Source: Promethearchaeota archaeon (lineage in GTDB: Archaea; Asgardarchaeota; Thorarchaeia; Thorarchaeales; Thorarchaeaceae). From it: 64,000 nucleotides of DNA. Of the stretch, positions 8,077 through 17,398 are shown piece by piece (position 1 is the stretch's first letter; each line of letters begins with the position of its first letter). Location: NCBI GenBank assembly GCA_014728035.1, contig WJMJ01000078.1:124001-188000 (forward strand), written 5' to 3'. The notes under the pieces are model-generated. The model saw nothing but the letters and a program-made list of their open reading frames with translations, searched no databases and was not told where the DNA came from. The position numbers and the translations under genes were made by a program.

Positions 8077-9462
8077 ATGTTAGAAAAGATGGGACAAGTT
8101 ATAGAAGAATTTTCAAAACAGTCTGTATTTGCAGATATCCGTCATGAGGTTCTTACAAGATCCAGAATGTTTGTTCAAAATGGGCGTCTAAGAGGATTCA
8201 CTCAACCCTCCTCTACCGGCACAGTTGCACGAGTTCTTATTGGTGAGTGTTGGGGGCAGGCATCTATGACACGGGAAGTGACAAAAGAGCGCCTTAAGGA
8301 ATTACTAGAGACTGCCATGAAAATGGCAAAGGTTGGATCAAAACATACCCGAAAAGAAATTGACCTTTCTAGTGTTAAGCCAATTGAAGAAACAGTCTGG
8401 CAGAGGGTCAAGGAAGATCCACTCTCAGTAAGCTCTGAGGAAAAATTAGAACTTGTAATGGAATTGGATGAAGCTCAAAAAGTCGATGACAAAGTTGTCA
8501 ATACTAACAGTGTGTACCAAGACAGTAAAAGAGTATATCATCTAGTTAATACAGCAGGATCACGTCTTGCATGGGATGAGATACGGACATCAGTAGTAGT
8601 CCAACCTGTTGTTAGGGATGAATCACAAGTCCATTATGATTATGATGTGAAATCCGGCTCAGCTGGATACGAAGTTATTCGGGAAATTGATCCAGTGGAA
8701 TTTGGTGGGACCTGTGCACATTCAGCTCTAAAACTACTATCTGCAGAAAAGCCACCATCGGGCAAGATGAAGGTCATAATGGATGGAGATGTTTCAGGAT
8801 TAATAGCTCACGAAGTGTGTGGACATGCAAGTGAAGCTGATGAAGTTGTAAAAGAGCGTTCATTCCTCACTGGAATGGTTGGTAAGAAGATTGCTACAGA
8901 TATGGTAACAATGATTGATGATGGCACTCTAGAAGGACCACAAGGAAGGATACCTTTTGACTGTGAAGGCACACCTTCATCACGTACAACCATAATTGAG
9001 AATGGTGTGTTTTCAGGGTATATGCACACATTGGAATCAGCAATCCTTATGGGTGTGAATCCTACTGGAAATGGACGCGCTCAGGATTACAATAGACGAA
9101 TCTTTGCAAGAATGACAAATACCTTCTTTGACAAAGGAGACTGGAAGAACGAAGAGATTATTGAAGATACAAAGGATGGACTCTATGTAATTCGAGCAAC
9201 ATCAGGGATGGAAGATGTAGTTGGTGGAGGTGTTCAAGCAAGTGCATTGAAAGGCTACATAATCAAAAATGGAGAGTTGACCCAACTAGTTCGAAGTATG
9301 TCTTTAGCTGGCAAAGTATTGGATATTCTACAAAGTGTTGATGCTGTTGGTGATATCTTAGAATTCTCAGGTGGAACCTGTGGAAAAGGTGAAGAAGACT
9401 GGGTTTCAGTATCCAGCGGAGGTCCGCATATGCGTGCTGAAATAATCGTTGGAGGTGGTTAA
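8077..9462 (+). CDS. tldD: TldD-like zinc metalloprotease subunit (pair A)
   Basis: Catalytic subunit of the TldD/TldE protease, 461 residues. The zinc site appears as LIAHEVCGHASEADEV near residues 243-258, which is the HExxGHxxE-type motif of TldD. In bacteria the TldD/E heterodimer trims peptides such as the microcin B17 leader; archaeal substrates are largely unknown. The N-terminal half has the usual region that wraps substrate, and the C-terminal half the beta-rich core ending in SGGPHMRAEIIVGGG. The stop codon is two bases before the partner gene's ATG, so the two are co-translated. A second, divergent pair lies at 44.9-47.7 kb. Confidence 0.93.
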   Translation: MLEKMGQVIEEFSKQSVFADIRHEVLTRSRMFVQNGRLRGFTQPSSTGTVARVLIGECWGQASMTREVTKERLKELLETAMKMAKVGSKHTRKEIDLSSVKPIEETVWQRVKEDPLSVSSEEKLELVMELDEAQKVDDKVVNTNSVYQDSKRVYHLVNTAGSRLAWDEIRTSVVVQPVVRDESQVHYDYDVKSGSAGYEVIREIDPVEFGGTCAHSALKLLSAEKPPSGKMKVIMDGDVSGLIAHEVCGHASEADEVVKERSFLTGMVGKKIATDMVTMIDDGTLEGPQGRIPFDCEGTPSSRTTIIENGVFSGYMHTLESAILMGVNPTGNGRAQDYNRRIFARMTNTFFDKGDWKNEEIIEDTKDGLYVIRATSGMEDVVGGGVQASALKGYIIKNGELTQLVRSMSLAGKVLDILQSVDAVGDILEFSGGTCGKGEEDWVSVSSGGPHMRAEIIVGGG

Positions 9463-9464
9463 GA

Positions 9465-10826
9465 ATGGACCTTTATGAAATTGCAAGTGGTGTAGTCAAA
9501 AAAGCAGAGGAAGCACAAGCCAGTCAAGCTGAAGCTTTTACAGTCAGGGCAAAGACAGTAAGTATCTATATCGATGATAGCATTCCTAAGGTGTTGGATA
9601 ATAAAGTTGAGTCTGGTGTAGGTCTCAAATTTATCATTGATAAAAAATTAGGATTTACTTGCTCAACATTAGTTTCTGAATCCATCGACTCGCTTGTTGA
9701 AAGGGCTAAATCCATGGCTAAGATTAGCACGGAAGATGAAAAATTCACTTCACTTCCAACTCCCAAGAAAGTATCTGGTAAGCGAGACAAGTTCAGCGAC
9801 AAACCAACAGCTAAGGCAGATGTTGATACTCTTGTCGAGAAATCAATGCAACTTGTGGATGCAGCGGTTTCAGATTTTGTAAGTGTGCCTAATGGTGTTC
9901 TCAGAGCAAGTGTACTGGAAACCTCAGTCTGTAATTCACTGGGTGTGTCCGAAGGATCTGAATCAACTTTGGTATTCGGATTCTTTACTGCAAAATCTCA
10001 AGATGGAAACAAAGTCGGAGAGGGAGTTCAACGATGTTGGTCTAGAAGTCTCTTTGACATAGATTTTGAGATGATTGGCAAGAAGCTCAATTCTCAAGCG
10101 ATGGATGTTCTGAAGTCAGAGCCTTTAGATACAAAATTACAGGATATTGTTGCGGTTCTAGCACCTAGCGAAGCTTCAGAGATGATCTATAGTCTTATTG
10201 GCACGGCAGCATCAGCAAATCAAGTAAATGCAGGTTCAAGTCCTTGGAAAGATCGGATTGGTGATATAGTCGCACATGATAGTTTCAACATTACCGATAA
10301 CGGATTGTCAGAAAGAGGTCTGATGAGTGGCAGCATAGATGATGAAGGAATGCCTAGACAAAAAACGCATCTCATTTCAAAAGGAGTGCTAAAGTCATAT
10401 TTCTATGACTCGTATAACGCATACCAGCTTGACATGGAGCCAACTGGCAACCTTACAAGACACAATGCACGTGATGCACATGGCGCATTTCGTTTTTCAG
10501 GTTCATGCAGTGTGAGCAATCTTGAGATCCGTGGAAGTTCAAAATCTGTTGAAGACTTGATATCTGAAATTGACAAGGGTATTTTCATTGAGCACTTTGC
10601 TTGGCCACAAGTCAATCCAATGACAGGAAGTTTCTCCAATGAGATCCGAAATGCTCAACTCATTGAAAATGGTGAGCGCACAAAGAAAGTGAAGCATGCG
10701 CTGTTTATTGGAAATTTATACGAATGTCTGAAAAAAGAGATACTTACAGCAAACGATATTCAGGTTCAGAATCGATGCGTACTTCCTACAATTGGCTTTC
10801 TTGGCACAGAAGTTATTGGACAATAG
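9465..10826 (+). CDS. tldE: TldE/PmbA-like protease partner (pair A)
   Basis: Non-catalytic partner of TldD, 453 residues, with the same fold but no HExxxH zinc motif at the equivalent place. Family segments include QASQAEAFTVRAKTVSIYID near the N-terminus, DNGLSERGLMSGSIDDEGMP in the middle and the C-terminal SCSVSNLEIRG region. The ATG is two bases downstream of the TldD stop and preceded by GGAGGTGG inside the tldD end. A perfect hairpin follows, so the phzF-tldD-tldE group ends here. Confidence 0.92.
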   Translation: MDLYEIASGVVKKAEEAQASQAEAFTVRAKTVSIYIDDSIPKVLDNKVESGVGLKFIIDKKLGFTCSTLVSESIDSLVERAKSMAKISTEDEKFTSLPTPKKVSGKRDKFSDKPTAKADVDTLVEKSMQLVDAAVSDFVSVPNGVLRASVLETSVCNSLGVSEGSESTLVFGFFTAKSQDGNKVGEGVQRCWSRSLFDIDFEMIGKKLNSQAMDVLKSEPLDTKLQDIVAVLAPSEASEMIYSLIGTAASANQVNAGSSPWKDRIGDIVAHDSFNITDNGLSERGLMSGSIDDEGMPRQKTHLISKGVLKSYFYDSYNAYQLDMEPTGNLTRHNARDAHGAFRFSGSCSVSNLEIRGSSKSVEDLISEIDKGIFIEHFAWPQVNPMTGSFSNEIRNAQLIENGERTKKVKHALFIGNLYECLKKEILTANDIQVQNRCVLPTIGFLGTEVIGQ

Positions 10827-10832
10827 AAAATC

Positions 10833-10872
10833 AATGATGTGTAAAATCTACACATCATTCTATTATTTTTGA
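10833..10872 (+). terminator. Long perfect hairpin with T-rich tail after tldE
   Basis: AATGATGTGTA and TACACATCATT form an 11-bp perfect stem around a 5-base loop at 10833-10859, six bases after the stop codon, followed by CTATTATTTTTG. This is the strongest intrinsic-type terminator on the plus strand of the window. Confidence 0.75.
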
Positions 10873-10973
10873 AACACATTCGTTATTTCATGAAATTGAT
10901 TTCGACAAATTCACAAACTCTAAAAAGGAGCTGGAATCTTTCGATTTGTTAACATCTAGCAGAGGGAGCTCCT

Positions 10974-12056
10974 GTGACAGATTTTGAAGATGTTTGGACA
11001 AGAGAAGCAAAATTCGTCAATATGGCATTGAATGAATTTTTGGATATGAAAATTGAGCAGGTAAGGAAATTAAGTAAAATACATGTTCAATACTATGAAA
11101 ATGTAAAAGAATACATAATGCGAGGTGGAAAACGGCTTCGTCCGGTACTAGTAGCTACTGGGTACAAGGCAATCCAAAAACGTTTAACAGAGAAACATCT
11201 GTACAGAGCAGCTTGCTCTGTTGAAATTCTCCACAATGGATCACTTCTTCATGATGATTTAATTGACCATGACGAAACAAGACGTGGCGGACCTACAGTG
11301 CATGCACTATATCGAGAGTGGCACAAAAAAGAGATTGACGATGACGAAAAACGTGCTGCAGACTTTGGTATGACCATGGCCATTCTTGGAGGCGATTCGC
11401 TGATCAATCTTGGTGCACAGGCGATAAGTGAATCACACATGGATCCGAAAATAACTGTGAAATGTCTGAAGTTATATGAAGATGCGTTTCAGGACCTTGT
11501 TGACGGAGTTTTACTTGAAATGATGATGGTTTATGAGGAGAATCCCACTCCTGAAACCTATCTTGAAATGATTCGCATGAAGACTGCAGTCCTATTTGAA
11601 AAATCCTTATTGATAGGTGCAGCAATTGCTGAAGCTTCTGATTCACAACTCTCTTCACTTAGTGAGTTTGGGATAAAAGTTGGTCAAGCATTCCAGATTC
11701 AGGATGACATATTGGGTACATTTGGTGATGAAGAAGTTACAGGGAAGCCAGCAGACGGCGATATTAGAGAGGGCAAAAAGACCATGCTTGTGCTTGAAGC
11801 ATATCGTAGAAGTTCTGTCGAACAAAAAGCAGTACTCGACAAACTGCTGGGTAACCCAGATATGTCCGATAAAGATGTCGATAAAGTTCGTACGGTATTC
11901 AAGGAATCTGGAGCTTTGGAAGCAGCAAAAGAAAAAATGGATTCACTTCTAGAACAAGGTCAGAAAGCTCTCGATAAAGCAAACCCACCTCTCCGTCCAA
12001 AGTCTAAGGACTTCTTATTGACACTGTCTAACTTTCTAGTCCAACGAACATATTGA
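10974..12056 (+). CDS. Polyprenyl (geranylgeranyl-type) diphosphate synthase
   Basis: Trans-prenyltransferase of 360 residues that condenses isopentenyl units to make the C20 or longer precursor of archaeal lipids or quinones. The first aspartate-rich motif is LLHDDLIDHDETRRGGPTVH near residues 90-110. The second is FQIQDDILGTFGDEEVTGKP near 240-260, followed by DIREGKKT. GGKRLRPVL near 50-58 is the conserved diphosphate-binding segment. A charged insertion (EWHKKEIDDDEKRAADFG) after the first motif lengthens the protein relative to typical ~330-residue members. The GTG start is supported by GAGGGAGCT five bases upstream. Product chain length cannot be fixed by eye. Confidence 0.92.
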   Translation: MTDFEDVWTREAKFVNMALNEFLDMKIEQVRKLSKIHVQYYENVKEYIMRGGKRLRPVLVATGYKAIQKRLTEKHLYRAACSVEILHNGSLLHDDLIDHDETRRGGPTVHALYREWHKKEIDDDEKRAADFGMTMAILGGDSLINLGAQAISESHMDPKITVKCLKLYEDAFQDLVDGVLLEMMMVYEENPTPETYLEMIRMKTAVLFEKSLLIGAAIAEASDSQLSSLSEFGIKVGQAFQIQDDILGTFGDEEVTGKPADGDIREGKKTMLVLEAYRRSSVEQKAVLDKLLGNPDMSDKDVDKVRTVFKESGALEAAKEKMDSLLEQGQKALDKANPPLRPKSKDFLLTLSNFLVQRTY

Positions 12057-12070
12057 GATGTTTTCGTTTC

Positions 12071-12106
12071 AAGCGAAGTTGAAATAGAAATGATTCGACT
12101 TCGCTT
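12071..12106 (+). terminator. Stem-loop downstream of prenyl synthase
   Basis: AAGCGAAGT and ACTTCGCTT form a 9-bp perfect stem that extends inward through a G-U wobble and GAA/TTC pairs to about 13 bp, with a 10-base loop. It begins 15 bases after the stop. The tail is not T-rich, so it may be an RNA 3'-end stabiliser rather than a terminator. Confidence 0.5.
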
Positions 12107-12209
12107 CACATATCAACTAGAGTTCGTTCTACCTATTATTATTGAATGTAGTTTGAAAAAATCTGTTTGTTGATATATACATCAGGTTCAGTAAATGGAA
12201 TACCAACAC

Positions 12210-12839
12210 TCAAAGACTACATTCTAAATACCTGAGTGCGGGTAAGAGAATATCAGTCCCTTTTGCCTTAAGAAGAGCTTTGAAACTTTTATACAGTGTT
12301 GGTAGCATGTTTTCAACATACTGATAGAATGACTCTTCAGACCTGCTGAGGGCTCTACGCATATTCTGGACGTGCTCCGAAGCAAGAGCTTTAAGTTGAG
12401 CGTTTCTTGCACCTTCCTGTCGAAGTTTTGCTTCAATTGTTCTAAGCATATCTTCTGCGAGCGTCTTTGATTCCGTTACTACTTTTTCTTTTGATGCTTG
12501 TATTTGTCGATATGAATCAATACTTCTACTCGTTTCTATTCTCTTACCTTCAGATTCATCAAAGATTTGATCTTCGACAACTAGTTTCCGCCAAGATCTC
12601 TTCCCTTGAAAGTCCAAAGGGCTAATATATCCTTTAGAATGCATCTTTCTTAGAAATGCCCTGAATATTTCAGGAGTAATAACCGAATGTGCACCTGCTA
12701 CTATGAGAAATTTGTGAAATAATACTGGTTCAAATTCGATAACGGAGTATCCAAAAGAACGAATTATAGCTCTTTCTATTTCTTGCTCGCTTCTGTCCAT
12801 GACATCGGTCAATACTGCAGGACCCCTAGGCAGTGGCAC
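12210..12839 (-). CDS. Uncharacterised protein, N-terminal winged-helix-like region and coiled coil
   Basis: I do not recognise the family. The 209-residue product has an N-terminal helical region that could be a winged helix (RAIIRSFGYSV ... TPEIFRAFLRKMHSKGYI, about residues 22-95), then a charged middle, and a long helix with coiled-coil character (about 110-180, KEKVVTESKTLAEDMLR onward). No membrane segment or signal peptide is visible. GTG at 12839 is the longest start; ATG at 12800 is an alternative that keeps the whole predicted domain. An AT-only promoter-like stretch lies 50-75 bases upstream. The gene is a single minus-strand unit converging on the prenyl synthase. Confidence 0.7.
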   Translation of the reverse strand: MPLPRGPAVLTDVMDRSEQEIERAIIRSFGYSVIEFEPVLFHKFLIVAGAHSVITPEIFRAFLRKMHSKGYISPLDFQGKRSWRKLVVEDQIFDESEGKRIETSRSIDSYRQIQASKEKVVTESKTLAEDMLRTIEAKLRQEGARNAQLKALASEHVQNMRRALSRSEESFYQYVENMLPTLYKSFKALLKAKGTDILLPALRYLECSL

Positions 12840-12892
12840 TAAATAGTAGGAAGAATTTGCATATGAATCTACGCAGAATGCTCGAAAATATC

Positions 12893-12914
12893 ATAATATA
12901 ATATATAATATTAT
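12893..12914 (-). promoter_or_regulatory. AT-only promoter-like element
   Basis: A 22-base stretch made only of A and T, with a 7-base dyad (ATAATAT/ATATTAT), lies 54-75 bases upstream of the minus-strand gene starting at 12839 and just past the end of the phospholipase-like gene. It probably contains the TATA box of the former. Low to moderate confidence. Confidence 0.35.
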
Positions 12915-12945
12915 AACACAGCTCCAAAATATTAGTTGGTTTTGA

Positions 12946-14838
12946 TTAGCGAGTTTTAATGAATAGGAGGGCAACAGTAATTCCAGCTACAGCAATTATA
13001 CCAAGCAAAATAAATATGAACTCGATAGGCATCGAAGCTGACCAATTGAAAACATATTCTCCTCTAATTGCTTTGTTATTCTCTACATCGAAAGATATTA
13101 CCCTAATATTGACTTCTGCTCCTGGGTTGGGCATGGTAACAGTATATTGATTGTTATCTAGTGTCATAAGATAAGAATATGTTCGACCATTTAGGTCGTA
13201 TTCTAGGCTTGCATTAAGCACTCCACTAGGGTCGGAAATAGTCACTGAAAAAGTTGCAGACCCTTCGGAAATAGGTTCTGTCGCTGTTGTTGTTAGCATT
13301 CCAATTCTGGGACCAACTTCATCTACGAGTTGAACATTCCGTAATATACGATTACATTTTCCCCAATCCAGAATGTTCTCCAGAAAAACGATATTATCAA
13401 ATTCTGCACTTTTCTCATAGTCGAAATTGCTAAAGAAAGTAGTACCTGTGACGATAAGTCGAAGATTTCCAATCTCTTCAATAGCAGCTAGAATAATCTG
13501 ATTGCCAAATTTACCATCTTGTACATCGTCATAGACGACTGAAATCTCAGGTGAGTTTTGATCAGTTTGATAAGCAGTTTTATCAGCATAAATTATGGGC
13601 ATAGGCGCTGAGTCGTTGATAAAATATAGACTAGATGGCGAAAAGAATGTTAAAGATTCAACATTTTCTGTAAGCCCATTACTATCTTCACTCTGCAGAA
13701 TATTGGTTAAGTCATTATAGAATGGTTGGTAGGTTCCATCCATGTATACATTGTCATCATTAACTCGAATATCAGAACCAAGCGCTTCCAATACACTATT
13801 TGTCCTTGCTATATCAACATAGGTAGAATAGTCACCACGTCCAGTAATAATGAGTGTGTTGTTTCCAGATTGTGCCCATGTTGAAATAGCAGATAATTCA
13901 GATGATGAATATGCCTCCAAAGCACATGTAATAATAAGTAAATCAACTCCAATCAAATCCATTGCAGAGATAGCGGATGTCTGCTTTCTCAATTCAAATC
14001 CATTTCTGAATAATGTTAGATTTAGTGTCGAAAGCTGGTCTTGACCTGCAACATCAATATAGTCATTATTATGAGCATAATCAACAAGTGCAACATGAGT
14101 GATTTCAGTTGAGATATCAGGAGGCTCAAAATCTTGGATTATAGTATAGAATAAGGAAACACATCCATTGATTGCCATGGATAAGCAATCTTCAGTGATG
14201 GATTTTATGGAGGGATTTGTCATTATAGCGGTTGATTCTTCAGATGGGTATGCAGAAACAATTTCATCATAGTATTGATGAGAATATGTTGCACAATCTA
14301 CTACTAGTTGTGAAATATTCTGAATTTCCACCTCGCTTGTTTCTTCAAGGATAAAATCATCAAGATGATTGTTGATATCAGTTTCATAACCACTATGTCC
14401 ATCCCAATAATCCCCCGTATGGACTGGAATGCAGGGATCACTAAAATAGTGAGTCATTACGCCCAATGCAACAAATCCATCAACCCAGTTATCCATAGAA
14501 AAATTCGCAACAGTGTAATCAAAATATGTCTTAGCCGCATCAGGGGCGGTATACTCACCTGTTTCAGGATAATATAGATGATTATCCCAGTCCTGCCATG
14601 CAACATCTGGCAATACACAACCACTGAGCAGTTCTGGGGCATAAAACTCGAAAACATTTCTCCATGTACTGTTAGAGATATCATTCAAAGATTCGGAAAG
14701 GATGAATCTATGAGTATCATGTCCCCAAGCCGCAGCAGGAGTTGGTCCAAGTACGCCAACTCCAATAAACAGGGGCACTGTAAGTAGGATGATGATAATG
14801 GAGGAACGTTTCATGTGGTTTCTTATACAGCCAGACAA
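12946..14838 (-). CDS. Secreted, membrane-anchored zinc phospholipase C/S1-P1-like protein
   Basis: Surface protein of 630 residues. A signal peptide (hydrophobic core near residues 13-35, ending AAAWGHD) exposes a mature WGHDTHRFI N-terminus, as in zinc phospholipase C and S1/P1 nucleases where the N-terminal Trp binds zinc. Further ligand segments are VLPDVAWQDW and GVMTHYFSDPCIPVHTGDY, then NNHLDDF. Residues about 245-340 form a Rossmann-like module (THVALVDYAHNN ... DLLIITCALE ... GNNTLIITGRGDY) shared with the next two genes. A beta-sandwich-like stretch and one C-terminal membrane helix with TR tail (about 605-628) follow. The alternative start ATG 14814 (MKRSSIII) gives a more typical signal peptide. 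The substrate could be phospholipid or nucleic acid. Confidence 0.82.
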   Translation of the reverse strand: MSGCIRNHMKRSSIIIILLTVPLFIGVGVLGPTPAAAWGHDTHRFILSESLNDISNSTWRNVFEFYAPELLSGCVLPDVAWQDWDNHLYYPETGEYTAPDAAKTYFDYTVANFSMDNWVDGFVALGVMTHYFSDPCIPVHTGDYWDGHSGYETDINNHLDDFILEETSEVEIQNISQLVVDCATYSHQYYDEIVSAYPSEESTAIMTNPSIKSITEDCLSMAINGCVSLFYTIIQDFEPPDISTEITHVALVDYAHNNDYIDVAGQDQLSTLNLTLFRNGFELRKQTSAISAMDLIGVDLLIITCALEAYSSSELSAISTWAQSGNNTLIITGRGDYSTYVDIARTNSVLEALGSDIRVNDDNVYMDGTYQPFYNDLTNILQSEDSNGLTENVESLTFFSPSSLYFINDSAPMPIIYADKTAYQTDQNSPEISVVYDDVQDGKFGNQIILAAIEEIGNLRLIVTGTTFFSNFDYEKSAEFDNIVFLENILDWGKCNRILRNVQLVDEVGPRIGMLTTTATEPISEGSATFSVTISDPSGVLNASLEYDLNGRTYSYLMTLDNNQYTVTMPNPGAEVNIRVISFDVENNKAIRGEYVFNWSASMPIEFIFILLGIIAVAGITVALLFIKTR

Positions 14839-14849
14839 TTAAATAATTT

Positions 14850-14886
14850 GTTAAAAAGAAGAGATGAGGTGCAGAAAACTGCACCT
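14850..14886 (-). terminator. Terminator between the two surface-protein genes
   Basis: AGGTGCAG-aaaa-CTGCACCT (14867-14886) is an 8-bp perfect stem with tetraloop. Read on the minus strand it follows the stop codon of the PHP-domain gene by 8 bases and is followed by TCATCTCTTCTTTTT. Confidence 0.72.
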
Positions 14887-14894
14887 TTTTCATA

Positions 14895-17297
14895 TTACTT
14901 TTTCATGTGTTTGAGATAAATCACTACAACAACTACTACTGCAACAGCACCTATTCCTACGACAATTAGTAATATAGGAGGTACCGGCAATCCTTGCTGT
15001 ACAGTGTAAGTTGTAGTTAGTGTGTATATTCTGCCCATATAATCCGTTATATCCACAGATATCTCAAGTTGAGCACCAGTAATCAGTCCATCAATTTGGC
15101 CCACAAGATAGTCAGGATTGATTTTAAGATTAACAGATTGTTCAATGCCTCCTCCATCAGTGTACCTTAGAACAGCTTGACGAATCAAATTATAGTCTCT
15201 TCTGCTAGCAGGTACTGAAATAGCGACAGATGTTCCAAACAAATCCACACTTTCTGAGAATTCGATAGCATCAACATATCCCCCTAATCTGAGAAGGACT
15301 GGAGTGAGGTTACCAAAGTCAGTAAAATTATAGATACTAACTACTAATTCAGTATATCCATTTCCGGTTATCTCCGCTGTGCGGGTTACATCGGAACTTG
15401 ATGAAACAGGAATAGTAGTTTCAATAGGGTCTGATGTTATGGTCATATGGCTTTTTCTCAAAACAGAGGTTTCAAGAGAAAGGCTGGAATCCAAGTTGTT
15501 TGTAAACGAAAGAACTAGGTCAAAAGTGGCATCCTCTTCAAACACAAAACTGGATGGTTCTGTGACCTCAAGATTAACTCCCAACGCATCAGAAGATTGT
15601 GCAGTCATACTGAATTGAAGAGAGCGTGAGATACTCATCATGGAATAAGCTTGTTCTGCCCAAGAGAGATATAATCGAGCTAGTCCTAGAGACGCACCAT
15701 TCGATTCCTCTTGTTCGATTGTGCTAGTGGCAGATTCAATACTGGATTCTGCTTCTTCCTCAAGTGCTAACCATCTATCAACCCATACTTTCTTCCCGTA
15801 AATCATCGAATTGATTTTATCAATTATTACAACACGACTGTTTACTACAGCATCAACAATGTCAGCGTCACTTAGAGTACCGTTAGGGCCTGAAGGGGTT
15901 TCAACAAATATGGCATTCATAATTTGGTCCATATCCCATCTGCTATGAAAGTCTGCTGCACCCATGAAAGGCTTAGTAAAGCCATCCTCTCCAGCACCAT
16001 AGAAGAAGCCAGAATTGTCAACTTCTATGAAATCATATCCATAAGTATCATAATCCTCATAGACGACCGCATAAGTTGCTGCAATTGTTGGATGACATAG
16101 ACCAATAATGGCACTTTGACTATGAGCACCATTTACCATTTGTTGTTGACTTGCTGTATACACATTTTCAGTCAATGGAAAAGCAGCAGAATGAATTCCT
16201 CGTGATAGCTCTGCACCCAGAACCACTTTTATGTCAAGACCATTTTCCTGGGCAATCTCTCTAATTTCCTCAGCACCTGTGATACCATCTGTTTCAGTTG
16301 GACTATCATAGGAGTGATCAGTTGGTATAATGAAATCAATAGAATAAATCATTGCCGAGTAGAGTACATCAGCGGGTGCATGTTGACCATCACTATGTGT
16401 AGTATGTTCATGATAAATTCCAGTGAACAATTCATACGACTCGACCTCTGCTGGCGACAAGTCGGGACCACTACCAGCGTAGATAACGTTTCTTTCGGGA
16501 ATAGTGGCTGCTCGTTCAGGATTATTACTGAGCCAATCGATAACATTTACTGAAAACTGATGGTGATCATAGTGCGACTCTAACAGATTTGTTTTCTCAT
16601 AATACATTAGAAATGGGGCAAGTGAACCTACAGCAACAATTCGGCCAGAGCCAGATGTTGAAACTGCAACAATAGAGTCACCTTCATCTTGAATGATAGA
16701 AGTAGCAGAACCAGATACAGAAAGTGTACAACCTGCATGTTGACCCGAGTTAGAATGAATCGATGTCATATTATGAGTAACATGATGATCTTCCAAATCA
16801 GTTGCAGTTCCAGTCCATTTATCTAGTTGGAATAAAATTCCATATTGCTCAGAAATAGGATTGAGATTTTGAGGAGAATATTGCCAAGAGCTACTCTCTT
16901 CCTCAATTCCCACTAATAGCAATCCCCCACCATTGTCTACAAAATCATGAACCGCCGTTACTTCATTCGTATCCAATGCAATTTGTGGAAAGAATAAAAC
17001 AAGTACATCATAAGTTGCAAGAAGAGATGAATCAATTGTTTTATTGAAATTCGTATCGGAACTGTATCCATTTGTTTCCAATAGTGAGCTAAACAAAGAT
17101 GCATTTGCAGGAGTCCATAACGCGCTCCCAGCGTCGGTGTGTGACTCGTCGATTAAAATAGTCGTGCTAACAAAGGTTTGAGATGGTGTTGTTACATCCT
17201 TATAGGACGGATTGAGATTTTGAGAGGGATAAGCTAATGGAGCCAAAATCAGAAAAGAGAAAAAAAATCCAGCTAGGAGTATCTTTTTTGAAATCAT
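14895..17297 (-). CDS. Secreted membrane-anchored PHP-domain metallohydrolase (CehA/McbA-like)
   Basis: Cell-surface protein of 800 residues. Signal peptide at 1-25 (ILLAGFFFSFLILAPLA). Residues about 45-140 form the Rossmann-like module shared with both neighbours (STTILIDESHTD ... YDVLVLFFPQIALD ... NGGGLLLVGIEEE). The PHP hydrolase domain starts near 290: GIYHEHTTHSDGQHAP gives the HxH motif, FIIPTDHSYDS the second, VLGAELSRGIHSAAF and CHPTIAA the middle ligands, and MGAADFHSRWD the last. A beta-rich region and one C-terminal membrane helix with KHMKK tail close it. CehA/McbA-type enzymes hydrolyse phosphoesters or carbamates, but the substrate is not predictable here. ATG 17297 sits behind AGGTTGTGA. 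Confidence 0.85.
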   Translation of the reverse strand: MISKKILLAGFFFSFLILAPLAYPSQNLNPSYKDVTTPSQTFVSTTILIDESHTDAGSALWTPANASLFSSLLETNGYSSDTNFNKTIDSSLLATYDVLVLFFPQIALDTNEVTAVHDFVDNGGGLLLVGIEEESSSWQYSPQNLNPISEQYGILFQLDKWTGTATDLEDHHVTHNMTSIHSNSGQHAGCTLSVSGSATSIIQDEGDSIVAVSTSGSGRIVAVGSLAPFLMYYEKTNLLESHYDHHQFSVNVIDWLSNNPERAATIPERNVIYAGSGPDLSPAEVESYELFTGIYHEHTTHSDGQHAPADVLYSAMIYSIDFIIPTDHSYDSPTETDGITGAEEIREIAQENGLDIKVVLGAELSRGIHSAAFPLTENVYTASQQQMVNGAHSQSAIIGLCHPTIAATYAVVYEDYDTYGYDFIEVDNSGFFYGAGEDGFTKPFMGAADFHSRWDMDQIMNAIFVETPSGPNGTLSDADIVDAVVNSRVVIIDKINSMIYGKKVWVDRWLALEEEAESSIESATSTIEQEESNGASLGLARLYLSWAEQAYSMMSISRSLQFSMTAQSSDALGVNLEVTEPSSFVFEEDATFDLVLSFTNNLDSSLSLETSVLRKSHMTITSDPIETTIPVSSSSDVTRTAEITGNGYTELVVSIYNFTDFGNLTPVLLRLGGYVDAIEFSESVDLFGTSVAISVPASRRDYNLIRQAVLRYTDGGGIEQSVNLKINPDYLVGQIDGLITGAQLEISVDITDYMGRIYTLTTTYTVQQGLPVPPILLIVVGIGAVAVVVVVVIYLKHMKK

Positions 17298-17355
17298 AAT
17301 TCACAACCTTCTGTAACTAATAGACGGAGAACTATCTCATAAACAGTTGGTTTTG

Positions 17356-17398
17356 TGAGAAAAAAAAGGGGAAATGAAGAAGTATACTACTTCTTCAT
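17356..17398 (-). terminator. Terminator overlapping the stop codon of the third surface gene
   Basis: ATGAAGAAGTA and TACTTCTTCAT pair perfectly over 11 bp with a 3-base loop (17374-17398). On the minus strand the first arm includes the last codons and the stop of the upstream gene, and the second arm is followed by TTCCCCTTTTTTTCTC. Confidence 0.72.
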
